From Echria macrotheca (taxonomy: Eukaryota; Ascomycota; Sordariomycetes; Sordariales; Schizotheciaceae), in contig MU839834.1 of NCBI GenBank assembly GCA_030411725.1, forward strand, positions 1,178,001-1,242,000: a DNA stretch of 64,000 nucleotides. The letters run 5' to 3'. The notes below the pieces were generated by a model. That model was not told the DNA's origin and did no database searches. It worked only from the letters and a program-made list of their open reading frames with translations. Position 1 is the first letter of the stretch. The number at the start of each line of letters is the position of its first letter. Below, piece by piece: positions 11,044-23,135 of this stretch. Position numbers and translations under genes: made by a program.

Positions 11044-12832
11044 TTTGAGGAGACGCGGTCGGTGATGTATGGAATAGTTATTTGCGATTCTGCGTCCTTC
11101 AGCAGGTCTCTGGAAGACGCGACGGGGTTGATGTCATGCCGTGGAGAAGCGCGTGTTCGGTGAAGCTGCGTTTGGAGCTGTCGTTCGCTGTTGGATGGCA
11201 GCCTTGGTGGGGCAGATGGGGCAGCATGGGTAGGTAAGGCTGATGAGTGGGGCGGATTCCTTTGGTCAGGTTTAGCGGGAGTGCCTGTTTCGGTCTCGGC
11301 GCCGGCGTCTCGCTGGTGGGACAGCGTTTCGCTCGATGGAGCCAGCTTTCAAAGGCTGCTTCAGACATGTTTGAACTACGGGTCTCTAGGCTACTACTGC
11401 ACTGCAAGTAGAGACTTCCCCTGCTCTTGGAGAGGCCATTCCGCAGCACGTTCGTTGGGGCGCCAATCACTTCTTCCTCGGCAGCATTCTCTACGTTGAT
11501 TATCTGTAATCTAGTCCTACGTGGGATTAGGGCTTCTTGACAGAAAGAGCTGGTCCCATTTCGTGCAAGACTCCGAATTGCCAGTTGGCAACCTGCGCCG
11601 TTCGACAGCTCGGAAATCCGCCTTTCCAACGGCGAAGCATGCGGTCAACCGGCGTCGTTCTCTGGAAGACGTCCCGAACAGCGCCGCTGCGCACAGTGCA
11701 AACTGTTCCCGTCCGGGGTGGATGGTTTTAGGAGTGTCAGGGCTTGGCACGAGGTGGTCCAAGTTCGAGCACGTTCTGGGACCAAGCGAGGACGCAACGA
11801 CCAAACTATTGAATTTAATTCCTGTAGACCACGTCCCGAATGCTACTACACCACAATACTGGCCAGAAGTTGGGAACGCAGAGCCGAACATTCGACGGGG
11901 ATTAAAATAGATTACACTTGACAATATCGCCATCGGCAGTCGCGGGGAGTTGGCAGCTCTGGCGGGGTCCCATGACCGCAGTAGCCAGCGACAATCAAAA
12001 AGAAAGAACAACAAGCGAGACAGTATTGCCGGTCTGCTTCCCCGCCGTCTCAGCCGTGGTCTCTACGTGTCGGAAATCGTTCTCAATATCTCCTGCAACA
12101 GCGGCTCGTGGAACGGGTGGATTGGACGTCTCAGCTCGGTTCTATGCCCCGGATCGCCAGAGCACAGCGCAAATCCGAAAGGTCGAGGGCTGCATCGCCA
12201 AGTTGCAATCTGGCCAGTACGCCTCGGTAGAGAAGAAGCGGTGGACCAGAGTTGTCCAGCTTCGCACGCGTACGCCTCTTCTTGAACTTCGCCCGACGGT
12301 TGCAGTGGATGAGTATTGCGCGATTCGCTGGACCCGAGCGACGCAAGGCACAAACTCTCGCAGCCGCACCTCCCAGGAGTCCCAGGAGTCCCAGGGGTTT
12401 TGCACAGTGCGCGCCACCAATCTCCCGCCCGACTAGCTGCCGATCATCCCGTTCGGGAAAGACGTCTGACAAACCAGCGCCGAACGTGTTCGCTGCTCTC
12501 GTCAGTTGTGCCCCTTTCTCACTGCACCGCCCATATTATATCTGTACATACATAAGACCAGGCGGATCGCCGACGCGGCACCTTGAGGTGAACCTCGCCG
12601 AAACGCCAAGTTCTTTTTCTTTTCTAGTTAGCTTCATCGTCCAGCTTCTCATCGATTTCCAAATGTTATAGTCTCCGGCATCGACCGTCGCGATCCGCTC
12701 GCTCTCTCGCCTTCCATTCCTTCGATCCTTCGATCCGCCGCATCCGGTCCGACACATTTCGCTTTCGCCCCGGGGGAGGTAGAAAAGATCAAAGAGCCCA
12801 GTCGCCTGGGCCGCACACACGACATCCGCGCA
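11044..12832. other. intergenic, divergent CSN7 / ccc2
   Basis: 1.8 kb with several stop-free frames (for example 11099-11629 - and 11918-12436 +) but no recognisable domain, no matching splice structure and unremarkable composition. A short tandem CCAGGAGTC repeat occurs near 12368-12396. The 12.5-12.83 kb part looks like leader sequence of ccc2. Confidence 0.5.
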
Positions 12833-15800
12833 ATGGCGCCGTCGTACATCAAAGTTCCCACAAGGGAGGAGGCGACGACAGCGGCGTCGTCGTCGCTGGC
12901 GCCCACTGCCCACATGGCCACCACCACCCTAAAGGTCGAGGGCATGACGTGAGTTTCCAGTGCTGAAGAAATCCGGCCGTGTTTCCCCCAAGCCGCGGGC
13001 TCTAACCCTATCGCAGCTGCGGCGCGTGCACCTCTGCAGTTGAAGCTGGCTTCAAAGGCGTTGAGGGCGTCGGAAATGTTTCCGTCAGTCTGGTCATGGA
13101 GCGAGCCGTGATTCTGCACGACCCACAACGGGTAACCGCCGAACAAATACGGGAGATCATCGAGGATCGCGGATTCGACGCCGAGGTTTTGGCCACAGAT
13201 CTCCCCTCGCCCATGGTCGCGCGCTCGTCGCTCGACTTCCCCAGCCCCGACGATGGCCCGGCGCTTCTGGTCACGACCATCGCGATTGAAGGCATGACGT
13301 GCGGCGCATGCACTTCGGCTGTCGAGGGTGGATTTAAGGATGTGGCGGGTGTGAAGCATTTCAGCATATCTTTGCTCGCCGAGCGGGCGGTGATTGAGCA
13401 CGACCCGACGCTGCTGACGGCCGAGGCGATATGCGAAATCATCGAGGACCGCGGATTTGGGGCGACGTTGGTGGAGAGCAAGGAGAAAGAATCAGAGGCA
13501 AGAACGGCGCATCGTAGCTCCAACTCTTCAAGCACGACGACCACCGTCGCCATTGAGGGCATGACATGCGGCGCTTGCACGTCCTCGGTCGAGGCAGCGT
13601 TCAAAGGCGTAGAGGGCATGCTACGCTTCAACATCAGCCTGTTGGCGGAGCGGGCTATGATCACCCACGACCCGGCGAACCTCTCAGCCGAAAAGATTGT
13701 CGAGCTTATCGAAGAACGAGGCTTTGACGCAAAGGTCTTGTCCAGCACGGCCGATGCTCGCGGGCCGTCGACCGGGACCTCGACGGCACAGTTTAAAATC
13801 TACGGAAATCTCGATGCCGAGGCAGCAACAGCATTGGAACAGAAGTTGACGTCGATTTCCGGTATCAACAGTGCAAGCCTGTCTCTGTCATCCTCTAGGT
13901 TGACCGTTACGCACTCCCCGAACGTCGCCGGGCTTCGAGCCATTGTCGAGGCCGTCGAGGCTGCCGGATTCAACGCCCTTGTGGCCGACAACGAAGACAA
14001 CAATGCGCAGCTTGAGTCTCTCGCGAAAACCAAGGAAATCAACGAATGGAAACGAGCATTCAGAGTGTCATTATCCTTTGCCATTCCCGTTTTTCTTATC
14101 AGCATGATTATACCTATGTGTATTCCTGCCATCGACCTCGGCAGGCTCGAGATAATACCGGGATTGTTTGCTGGGGATATCGTTTGCATGGCTCTCACGA
14201 TGCCTGTTCAGTTTGGCATTGGAAAGCGCTTCTACGTTTCGGCCTACAAGTCTCTCAAGCATGGATCCCCTACCATGGACGTGCTGGTCGTTATCGGGAC
14301 TTCATGTGCCTTCTTCTTCAGCGTCATGGCAATGCTCGTCTCCGTCTTGATTCCTCCTCATAGCAAGCCGGGCACACTCTTCGACACCAGCACGATGCTT
14401 ATCACCTTTATCTCCCTCGGCCGGTTTTTGGAGAACCGAGCAAAGGGCCAGACCTCAAAGGCCCTTTCGCGGCTTATGTCGCTCGCTCCGTCCATGACGA
14501 CCATTTATGCCGATCCCCTGGCCGCTGAAAAGGCTGCCGAGATGTGGGAGAGCGCCGAGGTGTCTGGAGATCCGAAAACGCCTCGGGACGGAAACGCGGC
14601 GGAGGAGAAGGTTATCCCTACCGAACTCATCCAGGTCGGTGATATTGTCATTCTTCGCCCTGGAGACAAGATTCCTGCGGACGGCGAGATGGTCCGAGGA
14701 GAGACGTACGTCGATGAGAGTATGGTGACGGGCGAGGCAATGCCGGTCCAGAAAAAGAAGGGTAGTCTTTTGATTGGCGGTACTGTTAACGGGCATGGGC
14801 GGGTCGACTTCCGTGTTACAAGAGCCGGCCGCGATACTCAGCTCAGCCAGATCGTCAAACTCGTCCAGGATGCGCAAACCACGAGGGCTCCGATTCAGCG
14901 CCTTGCCGATACGCTCGCCGGGTACTTTGTGCCGATGATCTTGTTCCTGGGCCTCATGACCTTCCTCGTCTGGATGATCCTGAGCCACGTCCTGGCCAAC
15001 CCTCCCAAGATCTTCCTCGAGGAGGCGAGCGGTGGAAAGATCATGGTCTGCGTCCAGCTCTGCATCTCAGTCATTGTCTTGGCCTGCCCCTGTGCACTTG
15101 GTCTTGCCACACCTACGGCGGTCATGGTTGGAACTGGCGTCGGTGCCGAGAACGGTATTCTCGTCAAGGGTGGCGCAGCTCTGGAAACCACGACCAAGAT
15201 CACACGGGTTGTCCTCGACAAGACTGGTACCATCACCTACGGCAAGATGAGCGTGGCCAAGGTCAACATCGTTTCGGCCTGGCAGGAGAACGAGTGGCGT
15301 CGACGTCTCTTTTGGTCCATTGTCGGCCTGGCCGAGATGGGCAGCGAGCACCCCGTCGGCAAGGCTGTCCTGAACGCGGCCAAGACAGAACTGGGTCTTG
15401 GTACCGAAGGAACCCTCGATGGTAGCGTCGGCGATTTCAGTGCCGCCGTTGGTAAGGGCATCAGCGCATACGTCGAGCCGGCCACCGCGACAGAGCGGGC
15501 GAGATACAAGGTCCTCGTCGGCAACGTGCGCTTCCTCCGGGAGAACAACGTAGATGTGTCCGAGTCCGCCGTCAAATCCTCGGAGCAGATCAATGCCGCC
15601 GCAGCCGAGAGCCGGTCGAAGTCGTCAGCTAACACCGCCGGCACGACCAACATCTTCATCGCTATCGATGGCGTCTATGCCGGCCACCTCTGTCTCGCCG
15701 ATACCATCAAGGAGGGCGCAGCGGCCGCCATCGCCGTGCTCCACCGCATGGGCGTGAGGACATCGATCGTGACGGGCGACCAGCGCAGCACAGCCGTGGC

Positions 15801-16455
15801 CGTCGCCGCGGCCGTCGGCATCGACGTCGACGACGTCTACGCCGGCGTCTCGCCCGACCAGAAACAAGCCATCATCCGCCAGCTGCAAGAAGCCGGCGAC
15901 GTCGTGGCCATGGTCGGCGACGGCATCAACGACTCGCCCGCGCTGGCCACGGCCGACGTCGGCATCGCCATGAGCTCGGGCACCGACGTGGCCATGGAGG
16001 CCGCCGACGTGGTCCTCATGCGGCCCAACGACCTGATGAACATCCCCGCCGCCCTGCACCTCGCCCGCACCATCTTCCGCCGCATCAAGCTCAACCTCGT
16101 CTGGGCCTGCGTCTACAACGCCATCGGCCTGCCCTTCGCCATGGGCCTCTTCCTGCCCCTCGGGTACCATCTCCACCCGATGGGCGCCGGCGCCGCCATG
16201 GCCGCCAGCAGCGTCACCGTCGTCGTCAGCTCCTTGTTCCTCCGGTCCTGGGTCCGCCCGCGGTGGATGGACGACGCCACGGCTGAATATGCCGAGACCG
16301 GCGGGATACGACGTCGCGGGCGCGGGTGGGGACTGGATGCCGTCGTGGTGCGCGTGCAGGAGCTCTTTGGGCGGACTAGGTTCGGCGTCGCCAAGAAGGA
16401 GGATGGAGGGTATGTGCCTTTGGCGAATCTTGATGCGGCTGAGGATGCGGTCTGA
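12833..16455 (+). CDS. ccc2: copper-transporting P1B-type ATPase (Ccc2/ATP7 type)
   Basis: Two exons: 12833-12948 and 13017-16455, with a CTAACCCTA-containing intron splitting the first metal site; 1184 residues. Three N-terminal HMA domains carry GMTCGACTS (Cys pairs 40/43, 134/137, 223/226). A fourth HMA-like unit (about 298-367) lacks the CxxC. Catalytic features: TGEA phosphatase motif (610-613), CPC in the ion channel (729-731), DKTGT with phosphorylated Asp773, SEHP (His817) and GDGIND (Asp1007), i.e. the Cu(I) subgroup. In fungi Ccc2 loads copper into the secretory pathway (multicopper oxidases, laccases, Fet3) from a late Golgi membrane. Eight membrane segments are expected and hydrophobic stretches are present on both sides of the TGEA region. 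Confidence 0.95.
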
Positions 16456-16902
16456 AGATTTGTTTTTTAAAAAGTGGTTTGGTGTTTGGGGGTTCATTGG
16501 GAGAGTGGATGGCGGCGTTTTAAGGGTGGCTTGTTGTTTCTTGGTGTTGTTGTTGTGTTGTTTGTGGACTGACTGCATCGACCTGCCTGGCTTTGGATAT
16601 CCCCTTTGTAGTTTAGTCTCTTCATGTCACTTGGTATTTTCTGTGTGTGTGTGTATCATTGAATTGGATCGAGTCGAGAGGAACGTTCTGGCAAAAGATG
16701 TGTGCAGTTAGTTGGGATTCATCTGTAGTAAACATCAGAGACGAATCAATGCAGTAAGTACAGCAGCTGGATCAACTCAGGGATATACATCACGGTAACA
16801 TCAAGTCCCAAGACCATCCTCTCTTCACGACATATTCCCAGCTCATTAATAACAGCTTTCTACAATACTGGCCCCTAAGCGCTATGCAACAAATAATAAT
16901 GG
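16456..16902. other. intergenic, convergent 3' regions
   Basis: 447 bases between the stops of ccc2 and the DUF155 gene. GT-rich, T-tract-containing 3' sequence; nothing else seen. Confidence 0.65.
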
Positions 16903-18859
16903 TCACCTCTCAGCAAACGTCCGCCCGACAAATTCCCCCCCACAGACCGCAGCCTTCTCCCGCTCGTCCAGCGCGGCCGCCCACAGCCTCAGATCCTCGA
17001 GCGTATAATTCTTCGTGACCCCCAACGCCTCCAGACCCCTCGGTTCTACATGGTGTGTGTCCCCACCGCCGCCGCCGCCAATGACATTCCCCGGCCCGCC
17101 ATTGCCCTTCCCCTTCTCCCTGGAAAGGATGAGGAAGCGCATACAGACCTCGAAGACGGTGACGAAGATGCTGACAACGATCAGGATGATGATGATCCAT
17201 GTTATCTTGCTCATCTTGGCATCAGCGACGTTGTCAGAGAGGATCTCGGCCAGATCCAAGAAGACACGGCAGCGCTCGTTCAGGACCTTGGTGCGGAGGT
17301 CAATCTCGAGGTAGTCGCGCAGGGCGACATATAATGGATGCAGTGTTGGTTCCGACTCCCAGAAAAAGTTTGGAACATCGAGGATGTTTGATGCTAGCAT
17401 CCAGGTCAGCAACACCACACGAATACTGCTACTGGACAACTCACAGAGATTAATGTCAACCCGGCTCTTGAATAGCTTCCCCAATATCTTGACAATCTCC
17501 TTCCTCGTCAAGTTCAGCTGGCCCGTCATGGCCAGATGCTTCGGCACATCCTGAGCCTTCGTCATTGTCTCCGACATGCGCTCTTCAAAGTAGCACAGCT
17601 TGGTGCTCTGCGCGATGGCATGGCTGATGGTAAGCTTCACCATGTGGTCGGAGCGTGGAAGAAGCGTGATCATGTCGTTAAAAATGCGCGGCCGCTTCAC
17701 GCTAGGGCTGTACTCAAAGTGAAACTCTTCGGTCTCAAATTCCATCTCCTTGAGCGGACGGATTAGAAGCGAAACACCAAGCTCGTTCTCAGCAAAGCCC
17801 AGGTCGCCAAGAATGTCCTTCTCCTGATGTTCTGTGAAGTTCCAAAAGACAACTACGCCGTACGAAAAGACAAACATCTCTGCAAAGTGCTTTGCGTCCG
17901 GGACGAGACGGTTGATCGGGTTGATGGTGATTTCCGGGTCGCCGTCATTTTCCGCCGGTCGATCAGTGCTCTCCGGGGCGCTACCCACCCGATGGAGAGT
18001 ATTATCATTGTTGTCTCCTCTGCCGCTTTGCGTGTCGTACGAGTAGTCGTCCCAGAAATCCCAGTGATCATCTCTTCTCTCGCTGCGTTCGATCGCGAGA
18101 TCCAGCACCGTCTTGCCGCTGCCCGGTGTTTTCAAGACCGGCCGACTCCTTACACGATATCCGTCGGTCCCCAGCAAGAGCGGGAGATGATATACAATAT
18201 AGAGACAGTCATCGTAGAGTTTCGTTTTAGCTTCGTGCCTTTCCCGCAAAAACTCCATGGTCGCCTGCAAATTGAAAGCCTGAGCTGTGCAATAGGCCGT
18301 GACTCGAGCCACCTTCTCACCCCGCTGCACCTTAGGCAAGCGTTCAGCGTAACTCTTGCCCCGAATGCCGCCTCTTTTCTTCAAGACATCTAGCTCCTCG
18401 TCCTTCAAGGGTGCAACCTCGTCTGCTGCGCGTAGCATCGAGGCCTGGCGGGCCAGCTCGTCGTCGCTCGGGACATCCTCAGCGTCCTCGCCCACGGTCT
18501 CTGGAATGAGGACGAGCTTTTCGCTGACTTTTGTAGTTCGTGATGGCACAATCTGCTGGCCTGTCCTTGAGGAGGCGAGGTTTGGAAGACCGTAGGCCGC
18601 TCGTCGGGCAAGGGCAGCGCGAGTCGGTCTTTGGCCTGGCGGAACTCGTGGTTGACCGGACGGGATTTCGGACGAATACTGAAGGACGTTATCAACCGAT
18701 ATATATCGGCTGCTTTGTTGGCGACCAGCGGCGCCGGGACGTGGTGGAGGACGGCCGCGAGAGTCGGTGACCTTGTAGCTCGCGTCAGTGGCCTGACTTC
18801 AGACTCAGGAAACGGGGATGGCCTACCAGAGCCGAGGGACCTCTTTTTGAAGAAGCCAT
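16903..18859 (-). CDS. DUF155 family protein (RMD1/RMD8/Sif-like), C-terminal membrane anchor
   Basis: Three exons: 18859-18827, 18771-17445 and 17393-16903; 616 residues. The middle intron (17444-17394) is 51 nt with no in-frame stop, so an uninterrupted frame hides it. Removing it restores the family reading VDINLSSNILDVPNFFWE. The DUF155 core (about 160-500) shows ARVTAYCTAQAF near its start, FVFSYGVVVFWN and a conserved C-terminal region from VLNERCRVFLDLAEILSD. It is followed by one hydrophobic helix (about 518-543) and a Gly-rich tail. Family members include yeast Rmd1/Rmd8 (sporulation), fission yeast Sad1-interacting factors and mitochondrial RMND1. No mitochondrial presequence is evident, so an Rmd8/Sif-like protein on another membrane is more likely; the molecular role is unknown. 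Confidence 0.85.
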
Positions 18860-19703
18860 GTTTTACCGTGCGGAGGGAAAGGAAGGTGTAATGCGTATCT
18901 CTGGACGAGCGGGGTGGGATGGCCCAACTGTCGTCAAGGTTCTCTGTGTTTCGCCACTGGCACTGTCATGCTGCTTCGGACGAGAAACTGGCCGGCTGAA
19001 AATAGCAGATTCCAAGTTCTATTCAGTGGACCAAGTCGGCTTCCCCGCTGAACAGAGCCATTTGTGTCGCGAATGCAGGCAATTTTCTGTGGTGATTGGT
19101 GGTGATAGTAATTGGTTCATTGTCTCGGTTTGCTGCAAAAACCGTTGGAAGCCACTGTGTCGGGCGCGCTAATCTCTAACCGACGTCATTCTCTGATGGA
19201 GGTTCCCCGCAATCGACTAACGAATGAGAAGAGTCAATCTGCCAGCGAACGAAATGGACCAACGGGAGTCTCACTGGTCGTACCCGTGACCAGATTTGCT
19301 ATCGCTGTGGTTTAGTAACATGCAACGTGTGCAGCATATCAAACAGCATATCAAAAGAAAGACGAACAATATGTCGATTTAGGGACAGACCAGAGCTTAG
19401 AGTCAGCCAGACCAAAGCAATACTGAAAATTATGTACCAAGGATATCGTAGTCGCCTCGCTGGATCCTCATTACCACAATGATCCATATCTTTCTCTCTT
19501 CCATCTCCCTTGAAGCCACCTGCGGCCAGTCTGTGACCGCCGCCTTGCCGGATACTCCTGCTCGCCAAACTCTGCAAACCACATCATAATACGCCATAAC
19601 ATCATCAAACCCCAACGCCTACCGCCAAAGATCCAGACGTAAGACACTTCAGCCGCCCACCCATCTCACCGTCGTCGCCCTCCTAACTGCCCTCTTGCCG
19701 TCG
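18860..19703. other. intergenic
   Basis: 844 bases between the start of the DUF155 gene and the stop of the zinc-ribbon gene, both on the - strand. No credible gene or repeat. Confidence 0.6.
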
Positions 19704-20119
19704 TCACCCATATCTCATCTGCGGATTCTGTCCTGGTCCCTGCCCCTGATATCCCTGTGGCGGCGCTCCAGGCGGTGGATGCATCATCATCCCCCCGCCG
19801 CCGCCGCCGCCCCCTCCGCCTCTCATTGCTTGGACATCCGGCCGGTGCTCGAGCGGCTGCTGAAAGTTGCAGATGTGGCACGAGACGTCTTCGTATCCCT
19901 TGAGGGAGAGCGGAATGACCGGCTAGATACAGACTGTTAGCTCTATTCCCGGCCAGGAGACAGACGACAACTTACGACGAAGCAGAAGGTAAACCACGGA
20001 TGCTGTTTGATGACGTGCCCCGAGTAGTTGCCGCAGTTGTAGCACCGACACACGATGCCCTCATACCCCTCCACCTCCTTGCGGAACGTGTGCTCGCCGC
20101 ACGTAAATATCAGACACAT
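19704..20119 (-). CDS. small CxxC zinc-ribbon protein, uncharacterised
   Basis: Two phase-0 exons, 20119-19976 and 19922-19704, give 120 residues. I know no function. The first 75 residues look like a zinc ribbon: CRCYNCG (Cys24/26/29) and, 34 residues on, SCHICNF (Cys63/66). Between them lies a hydrophobic HPWFTFCFVPVIPLSLKGYE, which could be a membrane-inserting or packing strand, as in other fungal proteins of this type beginning MC-hydrophobic-CG. The tail is Gly/Met/Pro/Gln-rich, with a run of ten Gly. The coding sequence is supported by precise splice sites at the Phe-Val/Pro-Val boundary and by codon choice. It diverges from RPP1. Confidence 0.75.
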
Positions 20120-20718
20120 GGTCGGCCAAGGTCTAGGTGGCGGTTTTGGGCGGTCGACGGGCGGTCGGGATCAATCGCGTAGGTATCAGCACTGTCGAGA
20201 GATGCAAGTGCGCGTTCGAATGCTGCGGCGCATGCCCTGTTGGGGGGTAGCGTAGATGTGAATTGCTGGTCTGCCGGCAGAGGATGTAGGAACGGACGAG
20301 GTGCGGTGTTGTGACTTTGTTGGCAAGAGGCAAAATAGCGGCTAGTATACTATAGTACGTGTAAATGGTTCGGACGGTTGTCCAGTGAGAGATGACGACG
20401 GGCCGTCCTTTTACCATTCCGCGGTTGCGTGTTGCCGGAGGCTGTGCTTCCCGCCAAGATCTTGGGGGTGGGGCCGGGAGCGAACCAAGAGCTCGGCGAC
20501 AGATGCCCCACCAGGCCTGGAAATCTTTTGATGGAGGGAAGCACGGGAAGCTCTCAGCCAGCTGCACTGCAACCCCGCCAAAAAAAGTCTGGACAACAAT
20601 CGGACGAAGCAGCAACATCGAAACCGACGATGCCATAAGTTTATCATTGACCACGAGAAAACAAGAAGAAGAAAACCACATGGTCAAAAACCCACAGGCC
20701 TAACCTCCAAGATCAACG
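20120..20718. other. divergent promoter region zinc-ribbon / RPP1
   Basis: 599 bases between two start codons. Open frames here (20133-20687 - and others) have no domain signature and are taken as chance. Confidence 0.6.
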
Positions 20719-21585
20719 ATGCTCTACGACCTCAACATCGCCTGGTCGCCGACCACCCCGCCAGCCGAGCTGGACCGCACGCTCAAGTTCGCAAAGACGC
20801 TGGGCTACGACGTCGTCGCCCTAAACCACACAATACAGGGCCCCATCCCCACGACAGCCCTCACCAACCCGATCCCCGAACTCACGCCCTCTCCTTCGGT
20901 CCCACGAAAACCATCACCAAAAACACCACCCACCGACCCGGGCCTCCCTACCGTCCTCCGCCGCGCCACCCTCACCATCACCGACCCGGCAACAACAAAC
21001 TACCGCCTCGCCGACCACGCCCGCGCCTACGACCTCCTCGCCGTGCGTCCGACGACGGAGAAAGCGTTCGCCTGGGCCTGCTCGTCGACGACCGAGATCC
21101 CCGCGCTCATCTCGCTCGACCTCACCTCGTTCCTCGGATGGCACATCCACCACCGGACGGCCATGGCGGCGGTCCACCGCGGCTCGCGCTTCGAGATATG
21201 CTACAGCCAGGTGCTGGGGGGGGACAACAAGATCGACGCGCGCCAGCGGGCCAACTTCATCGGGAACGTGATGGGGCTCTTGCGCGCGACCAAGGGGAGG
21301 GGCGTCGTGGTCAGCAGCGAGGCGCGGTCGGCGCTGGGGCTGAGGGGGCCGGCGGATGTGGTTAATCTGCTGGCGGTCTGGGGGCTGGGTCCGGAGAAGG
21401 GGATGGAGGCGATCGGGGCGGGCGCGAGGCTGGTGGTGGTGAATGAGGGGCTGAAGAGGAGGGGGTTCAGGGGGGTGGTGGATATCGTGCAGACGGCGGG
21501 CGAGAGTGCTGAAATCAAAGCGGCGAGGGAGGCTGCTGAGAAGGAGAGGGAGGGAGGAGCGGGGAAGGGGAAGAAGAAGAAGGGG

Positions 21586-21618
<33 letters not shown>

Positions 21619-21741
21619 GGCCAGGGACAAAAGAGGAAGAGTGGAGAGTCGGGTGACGGGACCGGTGCTGAAGGGCAGGGGGCGATGAGCAAGAGGCAGG
21701 CGAAGAAGCTCAAGAGAGAGGCACTGCAAGCGACTGGGTGA
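20719..21741 (+). CDS. RPP1: RNase P/MRP protein subunit Rpp1 (p30)
   Basis: Intronless, 340 residues. MLYDLNI at the start, LGYDVVALNH, YDLLAVRPTTEKAFAWAC, ISLDLTSFLGWHIHHRTAMAAVHRG and FEICYS match the TIM-barrel-like p30 family. Rpp1 is shared by nuclear RNase P and RNase MRP and is needed for tRNA 5' maturation and rRNA processing. After the conserved domain (to about 265) comes a charged region with KGKKKKG, a 10-11-residue Gln run and a Lys/Arg-rich end (KRQAKKLKREAL), probably a nuclear or nucleolar signal. The start fits the family, which begins with a Tyr-Asp-Leu-Asn segment right after Met. Confidence 0.9.
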
Positions 21742-23135
21742 TATTTTGTCTTGCTTTGTGATGGGGGTGTATGTACGAACAGTGTATATTGGTCAACTGA
21801 TTTTGATACCCTTAGACATCAGAACGGGGAATTACTGGTGTTATACGGACGGGCGGGCATGGATAGGAGGAGTCATGGTTATTTCACCTCAAAACGTGTA
21901 ACTGTTTTATCAGATTCCAAAATCGTGGCTGACCACGGTTCAGTGACAACGAGCAAAAATGCAGGCGAATAAATCAAAATCGCGGTGGGGAGGGAGACAA
22001 TTTTTTTGGTCTTGATATCTGCAAGCGTAGGAGACTATGAGTACCTTGTGGTCATCTTGGCTTGGCTTGTTGGCCGGTTGGATATTCCGTACCTGTCTGT
22101 CTGTGGCTTGTAAACCATCGGAAAACGGTCAGAGTGGATGGGGACGGGGACGGGGGTACGTGGGTAAACCGTAGATGAACCCGAACAGACAGACTTGATC
22201 TGTTCAACGGAATCCCCGTAAATAGGTAGCGCAATGGTGGCAGGTATCGCTGGTTCAGCGTGCTTTAGGTCTAGTCTACACTGAGCGTATCATATCAGCG
22301 GTTGGTTTTCCATTTTATTTCTTTTAATGTAGGTAGCAAAAGCGTTCATTGAGAGAGACCTGTGGCCAGGTTCGAATCGCAGCCCGCCTAGGTAAGGTAC
22401 TCATACCTTACGGATTTCTATACTCTTCACATAAAAGGTGGAATCTTGTTTACAAATACATATACATATATATATATATATATATATGGCGGTGGGCAAT
22501 TTGTCCCGGATGGGTGGATGAGAGGGAGATTATACACGGAAGGAACTCTCAATGACCTACCTTAACCTATCAACCAGACAAGTTGTTTCTCACGCTGACC
22601 GTACAGAAAGAGACGAGAGAGGTTTTTTATCTCAATTTGGGCTATGAGTGGGCTATGAGTGTAGGATCTCAAACCATGAATATATATCCTCATTTCAAAT
22701 GGGAATCAAAAATATTAGGGGAGCAAGCTCAAGCCTAGACCTAGTCCAACTAGAGGACATATGTATGCAAACTACGAGAAGCCTCTTTAGTCTCATAGGA
22801 AGCCACAAGACTTAAAAAAAGGATTCTTTAAAAAGGGGCACCAAATCTGTGTGGTATATACACACCACCGAACTTGAGAACTGACAAAAACCAGTTGGCT
22901 TGGCATGGGTATATTTACACTGTTGAGAGGTCTCCCATTTTACATTGATATGTCCAAGAACGGAAAACCCCGGGGGAAAAAAGACTCTCAGAGTGTGTAA
23001 TTTTTTTGTTCCAAGACAAAAAAAAAAGCCCCCCAAACGCTGTCACAGACACACACACAACACACACAAACACACCGAAAAGAGTTGGCATATATCCCTT
23101 CCATTACCCCGCCTGCAAAAAAAAACAGTCCCAGT
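21742..23135. other. intergenic, AT-rich, convergent 3' regions
   Basis: 1.4 kb between the stops of RPP1 and the secreted repeat protein. Contains TAGGTAAGGTA-type motifs near 22386, an AT microsatellite and a CA-rich stretch near 23047-23075. A TTCGAAT box at 22371 was tested as a tRNA and rejected. No gene seen. Confidence 0.6.
22466..22487. repeat. AT dinucleotide microsatellite
   Basis: About eleven uninterrupted AT units in an AT-rich spacer. Confidence 0.9.

Noticed and set aside
11918..12436. 172-residue + strand frame upstream of ccc2
   Set aside because: No domain, no conserved-looking segments, several overlapping frames of equal length; composition of non-coding leader.
15625..16578. 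317-residue frame antisense to the copper ATPase
   Set aside because: Val/Asp/Gly/His-rich composition typical of a reverse-strand shadow of a GC-biased gene; sense motifs (GDGIND, DKTGT) are intact.
22345..22395. TTCGAAT box (GGTTCGAATC) resembling a tRNA B box
   Set aside because: T-stem pairs poorly and no acceptor-stem partner or A box lies at the right distance upstream.
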